NCBI GenBank assembly: GCA_012518155.1
Contig: JAAYTC010000199.1
Span: 1 to 8,233, forward strand
DNA from: Bacteroidales bacterium
GTDB lineage: Bacteria > Bacteroidota > Bacteroidia > Bacteroidales > Dysgonomonadaceae
Reading direction: 5' to 3'
Length of the DNA stretch: 8,233 nucleotides
The position numbers and the translations under genes were made by a program. The notes below the pieces were generated by a model, which saw only the letters and a program-made list of their open reading frames with translations, ran no database searches and was not told the DNA's origin. Below are positions 1-5,715 of the stretch, one piece after another. Within the stretch, counting starts at the first letter, position 1. Each line of letters opens with the position of its first letter.

Positions 1-455
1 CTGCCACGCTTAATGGGCTGGATACGGTCTTCATAGAGGATACAAAATTCGTTCTTTTGGAGGGACAAAAGTTCGCGGAAGTAATTCATCAAAACGGGTA
101 TAAGTTATTCGTTCAACACAAGTGCCGCATCAGCCCTCCCGGGAAGCCCGCGGCGTACGGTGGAACTTCCCAGACCTCATCTGTTACCTCTTATTCAAGT
201 TGGATGGGGAGTGGGAGGGTATACGAATTGAAGCTTCCCGATGATTTCAAGGTTAACCCTTATAAACAGTATTGGCTTGAAAGAGAGGACGGAAAGCGGG
301 AGAATTTTTTGTCGTTGCGACAAATACGCCGGTCTTATGGCAAACAGCGGGCACTCTTTACCAAATACACCAAGGAGAACGAAGTTGATTTTGAAGATTC
401 GGAATCAGTTGCCACCTTGATTCATTATATGGAAGTAAACGGTGCTTCGTATTAA
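1..455 (+). CDS. Hypothetical protein, C-terminal part (5' end outside window)
   Basis: The reading frame is open from the left edge (first full codon at position 3) to a TAA at 453-455, giving about 150 residues. A TTG at 57-59 could be read as a start, but the frame continues upstream without a stop and reads like protein there (ATLNGLDTVFIEDTKF), so the real start is almost certainly off the window. I do not recognise the family. The visible part has a Gly/Ser/Thr-rich stretch (AAYGGTSQTSSVTSYSS) and then a charged tail with many Lys, Arg and Glu (FLSLRQIRRSYGKQRALF, then a short acidic segment near the end). It has no membrane helix and no metal-binding or catalytic motif that I can identify. 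Tails of this type, a basic helix followed by a short Asp/Glu-rich helix, occur in small Bacteroidota proteins of unknown function, but that is only a resemblance. It converges with proS across a 128-bp gap that contains a strong hairpin. Confidence 0.75.
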   Translation, partial: ATLNGLDTVFIEDTKFVLLEGQKFAEVIHQNGYKLFVQHKCRISPPGKPAAYGGTSQTSSVTSYSSWMGSGRVYELKLPDDFKVNPYKQYWLEREDGKRENFLSLRQIRRSYGKQRALFTKYTKENEVDFEDSESVATLIHYMEVNGASY

Positions 456-476
456 TACACCCCATAAACCGCTCAT

Positions 477-509
477 CGGTTCAACGGAGGGGTGCCCCCT
501 CTTGAACCG
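477..509. terminator. Strong hairpin between convergent genes, probable bidirectional terminator
   Basis: CGGTTCAA at 477-484 pairs perfectly with TTGAACCG at 502-509. Inside it, GAGGGG at 487-492 pairs with CCCCTC at 496-501 around a three-base loop (TGC). Only a two-base bulge (CG, 485-486) breaks the 14-bp helix. It lies between the stop codons of two converging genes (455 and 584), where a shared terminator is expected. No T-run follows on either strand, so it is not a textbook intrinsic terminator. It could instead be an RNA-end stabiliser. Confidence 0.6.
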
Positions 510-562
510 CGAATGGAAAGCGGAAATCCAATTTTCAGGGTTGTCAAAGAGGGAGAAACTGT

Positions 563-603
563 ATCATTAGGCCCGAGCGAAGATCAATAGGCCCGCGCGA
601 AGA
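563..603 (-). repeat. 20-bp tandem duplication of the 3' end of proS
   Basis: Bases 563-583 and 583-603 match at 19 of 21 positions with a period of 20; the differences are 567/587 and 576/596. On the minus strand the first unit is the end of proS, encoding FARAY and the TGA stop. The second unit lies just past the stop and would spell FARA followed by TAA in another frame. One of the two differences is synonymous in that reading (GCG versus GCT, both Ala). It is either a replication-slippage duplication or a relic of a second gene end. Confidence 0.7.
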
Positions 604-2065
604 GTACGCGTTGTGCCGACGGTTTACCGGTCACCATGCACGTGCCCGGTGTTTTGTCGCCCTCCAACGGGATGCAGCGGATGGTCGCTTTGGTCTCTTC
701 CTTAATACGCTCTTCGGTCTCGGCAGTGCCATCCCAATGGCAAAGTAGGAATCCCCCTTTTTCGATCTCTTCCTTGAACTCATCGTACGAATTCACTTCA
801 CGGGTTTGTGAGGTGCGGAAATCGTGTGCTTTCTTGTAGATGTTCTCTTGCATCTCTTCCAAGAGCTCCTTGATGTGGTTCTCGATGTTGTCCACTGGCA
901 AGGTCTCCTTGGTGAGGGTGTCTCGACGCGCCACCTCGATGGTGTTATTCTCTAGATCGCGTGCTCCCAATGCAAGGCGTACGGGCACTCCTTTCAATTC
1001 ATATTCCGAGAATTTCCAGCCCGGTTTCTTGTTGTCTGCATTGTCGTATTTCACGCTGATGCCGAGTGCTTTCAATCGCTCACGGATCCCTTTTACCTTC
1101 TCGTTTATCTGCTGCAGCTGCTCTTGGTTCCTGTAAATGGGCACGATAACCACTTGGTAGGGGGCCAACTTGGGCGGTAATACCAACCCGTTATCGTCGG
1201 AGTGCGACATAATCAGGGCACCCATCAGGCGGGTGGATACGCCCCAAGAGGTAGCCCACACGTGATCTCGTTTTCCACTCTGGTCGGTGAACTGCACGTC
1301 GAACGCTTTGGCGAAATTCTGTCCCAAGAAATGGGAGGTACCCGACTGCAGTGCCTTTCCATCTTGCATCAATGCTTCGATGGTGTAGGTGTCGACCGCA
1401 CCGGCAAAGCGCTCTGATTCCGATTTGAATCCTTTCACCACCGGCATCGCCATGTATTTCTCGGCGAACTCGGCGTACACGTTGATCATCTGCTCGGTCT
1501 CCTCGATCGCCTCCTCCTTGGTGGCATGAGCGGTGTGCCCCTCTTGCCAAAGGAACTCGGTCGTCCGCAAGAAAAGGCGGGTGCGCATCTCCCAACGAAC
1601 CACGTTGGCCCACTGGTTAATGAGGATAGGCAGGTCGCGGTAGGATTGTATCCAGTTCTTGTAGGTGCTCCAGATGATGGTCTCAGAGGTGGGGCGTACC
1701 ACCAGCTCTTCCTCCAACTTCGCTTCGGGATCCACGATGAGGCCGTTGCCCGCCGGATCGTTCTTCAGCCGGTAATGGGTGACCACCGCGCACTCCTTCG
1801 CGAACCCTTCCACGTGGTCGGCTTCGCGGCTAAGGTAGGATTTGGGAATAAAGAGCGGGAAATACGCGTTCTCGTGCCCCGTCTCCTTGAACATATCGTC
1901 CAGTTGGCGCTGCATCTTCTCCCATATGGCGAAGCCGTAGGGTTTAATCACCATGCATCCGCGCACGGCTGAGTTTTCGGCCAGATCGGCCTTGATCACC
2001 AAGTCGAGGTACCACTGCGAGTAATCTTTCGCGCGAGGGGTAAGCTCTTTTAATTCTTTTGCCAT
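584..2065 (-). CDS. proS: Prolyl-tRNA synthetase, archaeal/eukaryote-type (class IIa)
   Basis: This cytoplasmic enzyme charges tRNA-Pro with proline, using ATP. The 493-residue length and architecture fit the short archaeal/eukaryote-like ProRS, which lacks the editing insertion of the long bacterial form. Class II motif 1 is near residues 36-52 (GCMVIKPYGFAIWEKM). RPTSE is at 124-128. Motif 2 lies in 157-180 and includes RWEMRTRLFLR and WQEGHTAH. Motif 3 is at 275-290 (GVSTRLMGALIMSHSD) with the invariant Arg at 279. The anticodon-binding domain begins near 303, and a C-terminal domain ends in FARAY; in this class the terminal Tyr is known to matter structurally. The C-terminal domain keeps Cys442, Cys464 and Cys476 but lacks the full Cys set of zinc-binding relatives: it has HWDG where WCG is usual, and CMVTG where CxxCG is usual. 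The ATG at 2065 is chosen because MAKELKELTPRAKDYSQWY is the usual N-terminus. A promoter lies 36-66 bp upstream, divergent from the MutS-like gene. A degenerate copy of its last 20 bp follows the stop. Confidence 0.97.
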   Translation of the reverse strand: MAKELKELTPRAKDYSQWYLDLVIKADLAENSAVRGCMVIKPYGFAIWEKMQRQLDDMFKETGHENAYFPLFIPKSYLSREADHVEGFAKECAVVTHYRLKNDPAGNGLIVDPEAKLEEELVVRPTSETIIWSTYKNWIQSYRDLPILINQWANVVRWEMRTRLFLRTTEFLWQEGHTAHATKEEAIEETEQMINVYAEFAEKYMAMPVVKGFKSESERFAGAVDTYTIEALMQDGKALQSGTSHFLGQNFAKAFDVQFTDQSGKRDHVWATSWGVSTRLMGALIMSHSDDNGLVLPPKLAPYQVVIVPIYRNQEQLQQINEKVKGIRERLKALGISVKYDNADNKKPGWKFSEYELKGVPVRLALGARDLENNTIEVARRDTLTKETLPVDNIENHIKELLEEMQENIYKKAHDFRTSQTREVNSYDEFKEEIEKGGFLLCHWDGTAETEERIKEETKATIRCIPLEGDKTPGTCMVTGKPSAQRVLFARAY

Positions 2066-2100
2066 TTCGTGTAGAACTGTTGTACGTGTAATTGAAGTTG

Positions 2101-2131
2101 CAAAGATAATAAATATTGCGTGAGTCGGAAA
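2101..2131 (-). promoter_or_regulatory. Bacteroidota-type promoter for proS
   Basis: On the minus strand TATCTTTG (2108 to 2101) matches the -7 consensus TAnnTTTG exactly. TTTC (2131 to 2128) lies 19 bases upstream, where the -33 TTTG box is expected, with one mismatch. The likely transcription start falls about 30 bases before the proS ATG. No Shine-Dalgarno sequence is visible, as is usual in this phylum. Confidence 0.7.
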
Positions 2132-2142
2132 GAGAAATATTG

Positions 2143-2150
2143 TACCTTTG
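2143..2150 (+). promoter_or_regulatory. Bacteroidota -7 box for the MutS-like gene
   Basis: TACCTTTG matches TAnnTTTG exactly and lies 31 bases before the ATG at 2182. The -33 element is poor: the nearest candidate is ATTG at 2115-2118, with a spacing of 24, longer than the usual 19-21. The promoter is therefore supported mainly by its -7 box and position. The leader would be short and has no Shine-Dalgarno sequence. Confidence 0.6.
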
Positions 2151-2181
2151 ACGCCGTTGACAAATCTTATAATTCAACAGA

Positions 2182-3984
2182 ATGAATAACGATTACTACG
2201 GAAGGAAGATAAAGGAGAACGACTCCCAGCTGGAGAAATTGAAAGCCCCGTTACGGGCTATCCCTTTTCTTAAATTGCTGTTTTTCTTCGTCGCCGTTTT
2301 TCTTTTGATCGCTCCTTTTCAACTGGACTGGCATCGGACGGGCTGTTTTTTGCTGGCTGCTCTCTGTTTCGGAGTCTACCTTTGGTTGTATAAACGGGAT
2401 GATTTTTACCTGCGCGAGAAAGCGTATCATCGGGCATTGAAAAAGGTGTATTCCGATGAGATCTCTTTTCTGAAGGGAGATTATAGCCCATTCGATAACG
2501 GCGAGCGGTTTGTCAATAAAAAACATCCGTACGCGTTCGACCTGGATCTGTTCGGCGAGAACTCTATTTATCATATGATCAACCGGACTGTAACGAGCGA
2601 GGCGAGTTCTCTCCTGGCCGAGAAACTGGGCTCCATTCCGAATAGCGAAGAGGAGATCGTCGCACGGCAGGAGTCGCTCTCAGAGTTGACTCGAAAGGAG
2701 ATATTCAGGCACCGGTTCATGGCTATTTGCAAGGGTTTCGACAAAGAGAAAGAGGATTTCAAAGCGATGGGAGCAATCGGGGAGACCGGGGGACGCCACT
2801 CGGTGCTTACCTCTACTGTGGGGCTGGTTCTTATCTATTGTTCGATCGGTGTGACGTTGGCATCGGGGGTGCTGGCTTACTTGGGCTATCTCCCTTGGTC
2901 GCTCTTCATCTCGTTGTTCATGCTGCAGCTTTTCTTCCCGATGCTTTATAACAAGGTGCTGAATAGAGTGGGGGCCGATATCGGTTTCTTGCACGAGAAT
3001 ACCCGGGTACATGCCGACTTGTTGCAGGTTGTTCAGGAGGAAACGTTCGAAGCACCGTTGAATAGCGACTTAAAAAAGGATCTGTTTGAAATCCACAACG
3101 CCCGTGACGCGCTAAAGGAGCTCTCCACCTTGTTAAAGAAGTTCGATCAGCGGCATAATGCCTATATTTTGGTGCTGTTCAATGGCCTCTTTTTGAGGGA
3201 TCTGTTCTTGTTGCGGCAGTTCTACCGATGGAGAAGCCATTACTCGTTGCATGTTCAACCCTGGATTAGCCTTTTGGCCGAGATGGAGGCTCGCGTTTCT
3301 CAAGCTACCTACCTCTTTAATCGGCCCGAATTCACCTGTCCCGTGATCACGGATCGGCCGGGCATCCTTATCGAGGCCGCGGGATTGGGCCACCCGTTTA
3401 TACCGAAAGAGGAGCGGGTGGATAACGATATCGTGATTGATAGAAAGAAATTCATGATCGTTACCGGTGCCAACATGGCGGGGAAAAGTACTTTTTTACG
3501 TACGGTGGGGGTTAACTACGTGTTAGCGGTCAACGGGATGAACGTATGCGCGTCGCACTTCCACTTCTCCCTATTTCACCTGTTTAGCAGCATGCGAAAC
3601 ACGGACGACCTTTCATCGGGTACTTCCTACTTTAAAGCTGAACTGGAGCGTATGCGGGAGTTGATTCGCTTCTGCCGATCACACCGGCATACGTTGATTA
3701 TACTGGATGAACTGTTGAAGGGAACCAACTCGAGGGATAAGCTGAATGGTTCGATCCTGTTCCTGAAAAAGATGGCTGAGTTGCCGGTAACCGGGATTAT
3801 CGCGACGCACGACTTGGAGCTGGCGAAATTAGAGGAAGAAGTCCCTGAACGGTACCAAAACTGGTGCTTCGAGATAAATCTTACCGAAGAGGAGCAGTTC
3901 ACTTATAAAATAGAGCGAGGCGTCTCAAAAAACATGAACGCGACGTTTCTATTGCAAAAAATATTGACGGAGGAGTTGTTGTAA
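2182..3984 (+). CDS. Membrane-anchored MutS-domain ATPase (MutS-related protein)
   Basis: This 600-residue protein has a C-terminal MutS family V ATPase domain. GLGHPF at 401-406 is the conserved approach to the domain. Walker A is GANMAGKST at 429-437. The MutS signature region is SSGTSYFKAELERM at 478-491. Walker B is TLIILDE at 504-510, followed by a GTNS stretch, and the H-loop histidine is His543 in ATHD. The N-terminal part is unlike true MutS. There are two hydrophobic pairs, about 31-47/54-70 and 211-232/236-256, which read as four membrane helices. Residues 260-380 look helical and may correspond to the MutS lever/core region. It has no mismatch-recognition domain (no Phe-x-Glu motif) and no C-terminal Smr domain, so I do not call it a mismatch repair MutS or MutS2. 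It probably dimerises and hydrolyses ATP at the inner membrane; its substrate is unknown. The ATG at 2182 follows a good -7 box and begins a plausible N-terminus. It diverges from proS and converges with the MFS gene. Confidence 0.88.
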   Translation: MNNDYYGRKIKENDSQLEKLKAPLRAIPFLKLLFFFVAVFLLIAPFQLDWHRTGCFLLAALCFGVYLWLYKRDDFYLREKAYHRALKKVYSDEISFLKGDYSPFDNGERFVNKKHPYAFDLDLFGENSIYHMINRTVTSEASSLLAEKLGSIPNSEEEIVARQESLSELTRKEIFRHRFMAICKGFDKEKEDFKAMGAIGETGGRHSVLTSTVGLVLIYCSIGVTLASGVLAYLGYLPWSLFISLFMLQLFFPMLYNKVLNRVGADIGFLHENTRVHADLLQVVQEETFEAPLNSDLKKDLFEIHNARDALKELSTLLKKFDQRHNAYILVLFNGLFLRDLFLLRQFYRWRSHYSLHVQPWISLLAEMEARVSQATYLFNRPEFTCPVITDRPGILIEAAGLGHPFIPKEERVDNDIVIDRKKFMIVTGANMAGKSTFLRTVGVNYVLAVNGMNVCASHFHFSLFHLFSSMRNTDDLSSGTSYFKAELERMRELIRFCRSHRHTLIILDELLKGTNSRDKLNGSILFLKKMAELPVTGIIATHDLELAKLEEEVPERYQNWCFEINLTEEEQFTYKIERGVSKNMNATFLLQKILTEELL

Positions 3985-4013
3985 GGAAATCCCGTCGTTT
4001 ACCCCTGTTGTCG

Positions 4014-4075
4014 ACTCAAGTTTGTCAACCATCAATTATTACAACTACCGCTGAAAATAGAGGCCGATAAATATT
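4014..4075 (+). repeat. Partial copy of the repeat element found at 5498-5559
   Basis: Bases 4014-4075 align with 5498 onward in the same orientation over about 62 positions, with roughly three quarters identical. The shared blocks include ACTCAAGTTT, CATCAA, ATTACAA, GAGGCC and ATAAAT, with one single-base gap. The copy fills most of the gap between the stops of the MutS-like gene (3984) and the MFS gene (4076). It has no second arm nearby, so it is a half element compared with 5498-5715. Confidence 0.6.
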
Positions 4076-5458
4076 TCACTTTTTTTTTTTGGAGAGGTTG
4101 CCCCGGAAGAAAGAGAAGTAGATGCCCGGGATTCCAATCAATGAAAAGATAAGGAAACCCAGTCGCATGGCTCGCAGGAATACCTCGTGCGGTACGGCCT
4201 CTACCGACTGGTTTCCAAAGAAGACCGAGAAGAGGAGGGTGACAATACTCATGCTGATGATCTGTCCGAATACTCGCATGGAAGAAGCTAATCCTGAAGC
4301 TTGTCCGTACTGGCTTCGTTGAACCGAGCTCATGATGGTGTTCATGTTGGGTGAAGAGAAGAGGGCGAAGCCCAGGCCTACCCAAACGAGGATCGCGACA
4401 ATAACCCCGATGGGGGTATTTGCTCCCAAGAAGGCGAGCATGCCCAATCCGATGGAGCACATGGCCATTCCAGCGGTCGCGAAATAACGTGGTTGGATCT
4501 TGTCACTCAATCTTCCCACCACGGGCGAGAAGAGAGCCATCATTACCGGTTGCGCCACGATCACGGCTCCCGCGTCGCGGGGCGACAGCCCTTGTATCTT
4601 TTGCAGGTAGAGGCTGAGGAAGAAAACAATGGCAAAGGTGGCGGTATAGTTGATCAGGGCCGATAGGCTGGAATACGCGAAGAGCCGGTTTCGAGTATAA
4701 AGGCGGGTGTCGAACAGCGGATGCTCCAGCGTGCTCTCGTACCGCCAGAACACAATCAACAAGATCAAGGCAATCCCCATCAGTGCCCATCCAAGGAGAT
4801 CGGGTATTTGTGAACTCCCGAATACCATGGCGGTGAGTCCGGACATAAAAAGGAGGGTCCCTTTTTTATCCGCTTCTCCCTCGGGAAGCGATCGCTTCTT
4901 TTCGCTCTTCAGGAAAACATGCGCAATCCAGATACAGCCGATACCAAACAGTACCGCGATGAGGAAGAGGAAACGCCAACCCGCGTGTTGCGTGATGATG
5001 CCACCAATCAACGGGCCCAAGGCCAATCCCACGTAGACCGATGCTACCGAGATGCCAAGCACTTGTCCTCGCTTATTCGCGGGAAAAGAGGAGACCAAGA
5101 TGGCTTGTCCCGTGGTATTCATAAACGCGGTGCCCACCCCTTGCAAGAAACGAGCGGCGATGAGCCAATACCCGCCCGGCGCGAAGTAGCAGACTGCCGA
5201 CGCCGCGGTGAAGATAAGCAGTCCCAGCTTGAACAGCTTACGGTTGTCGCTCCGGTCGCCCCACGACCCCGAAGGGAGCATGAAGAGCGATGTGCCCAAG
5301 AGGAACGAGGTGATGATCCAACTCAGCTGGATGGCAGTAAGGGAGAAGTCGTGTTCGATGGTGGGGAGGGCAATATTTACCGCCGACACCAAAAAGGTAC
5401 CCATGAACGAGGTGATGGATACCACGAGTAATATGGAGAGTTCTTTACGTTTCGTCAC
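4076..5458 (-). CDS. MFS transporter, DHA2 (EmrB/QacA-type) drug:H+ antiporter
   Basis: This 460-residue inner-membrane protein has about 14 hydrophobic helices, the count typical of the DHA2 family rather than the 12-helix DHA1 group. TM1 ends in VNIALPTI (28-34 region), a DHA2 hallmark. Motif A is GSWGDRSDNRKLF at 64-76 after TM2. Motif C, the antiporter motif, is GLALGPLIGG at 144-153 in TM5, followed by GWRFLF. A degenerate second motif A, GRLSDK, is at 315-320. The family usually expels toxic compounds using the proton gradient; the substrate here cannot be told. The start is a GTG at 5456-5458. An in-frame TAA lies 27 bases upstream, with no ATG between. The C-terminus is four Lys codons made from an 11-base A tract just before the TGA, so a one-base slip would change the tail. 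No partner genes (membrane fusion protein, outer-membrane factor) or regulator are visible. Related repeat sequences flank it on both sides. Confidence 0.92.
   Translation of the reverse strand: MTKRKELSILLVVSITSFMGTFLVSAVNIALPTIEHDFSLTAIQLSWIITSFLLGTSLFMLPSGSWGDRSDNRKLFKLGLLIFTAASAVCYFAPGGYWLIAARFLQGVGTAFMNTTGQAILVSSFPANKRGQVLGISVASVYVGLALGPLIGGIITQHAGWRFLFLIAVLFGIGCIWIAHVFLKSEKKRSLPEGEADKKGTLLFMSGLTAMVFGSSQIPDLLGWALMGIALILLIVFWRYESTLEHPLFDTRLYTRNRLFAYSSLSALINYTATFAIVFFLSLYLQKIQGLSPRDAGAVIVAQPVMMALFSPVVGRLSDKIQPRYFATAGMAMCSIGLGMLAFLGANTPIGVIVAILVWVGLGFALFSSPNMNTIMSSVQRSQYGQASGLASSMRVFGQIISMSIVTLLFSVFFGNQSVEAVPHEVFLRAMRLGFLIFSLIGIPGIYFSFFRGNLSKKKK
4080..4090 (-). repeat. Homopolymer tract A11 (T11 on the plus strand) at the exporter's C-terminus
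   Basis: Eleven consecutive A residues on the coding strand encode the final Lys codons of the MFS protein. One extra A would bypass the TGA and add VKYLSASIFSGSCNN. One fewer A would give SEIFIGLYFQR after three Lys. Such tracts are prone to replication or transcription slippage. Confidence 0.85.
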
Positions 5459-5497
5459 TTTTGAAGAATTAATAATGAGTTACATTTGAATATCATA

Positions 5498-5715
5498 ACT
5501 CAAGTTTTGCTTGCATCAACCATTACAATTATAGCTAAGAATGAGGCCTATAAATGTTGGATGGGGTACCCGTTAGATGAAATAGGCGCGATCTGATAAG
5601 CTGTTCGAAGCGAAGCGAGTTATTTATCAGATAGCCTATGAATCTGTAACGGGTCATAAAACATTGTCAGCCTATGATTTAGCTATAGTTGTAGTGTTTG
5701 CGAAATTTGCATCAA
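5498..5715. repeat. Long imperfect inverted repeat (MITE-like or structured RNA element)
   Basis: This gene-free gap between the mannosidase stop and the MFS start is dominated by one large nested palindrome. The outer arms 5521-5538 and 5679-5696 match at 16 of 18 bases. Then AATGTT (5553-5558) pairs with AACATT (5660-5665), ACCCGTTA (5568-5575) with TAACGGGT (5647-5654), ATAGGC (5582-5587) with GCCTAT (5634-5639), and ATCTGATAA (5591-5599) with TTATCAGAT (5624-5632). The loop of about 24 bases contains TTCGAAGCGAA. The nine bases TTGCATCAA occur on both sides (5511-5519 and 5707-5715), and the right copy contains the mannosidase stop. The left arm and its flank (5498-5559) are related to 4014-4075. 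No ORF or transposase is inside. It may be a miniature mobile element, or the 3' end structure of the mannosidase transcript. Confidence 0.75.

Noticed and set aside
57..59. TTG as the start of the first gene
   Set aside because: The frame is open to the left edge with protein-like sequence and no stop, so the gene starts outside the window.
1191..1613. 140-codon minus-strand ORF within proS
   Set aside because: It is a shifted-frame shadow of conserved proS coding sequence with Arg/Gly-rich composition.
2157..2173. TTGACA followed by TATAAT, resembling an E. coli sigma-70 promoter
   Set aside because: The two hexamers are only about five bases apart, far short of 17, and a Bacteroidota -7 box sits just upstream.
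4080..4090. T11 on the plus strand as the U-tract of a terminator for the MutS-like gene
   Set aside because: No strong hairpin immediately precedes it. GTTG/CAAC near 4007-4030 is weak and about 50 bases away, and the tract is coding on the other strand.
4032..4460. 142-codon minus-strand ORF overlapping the MFS gene's 3' end
   Set aside because: It is the alternative frame of the MFS gene. Its sequence is Arg/His/Pro-rich and unlike a protein family, and only its last 15 residues matter, as the tail reached by slippage at the A tract.
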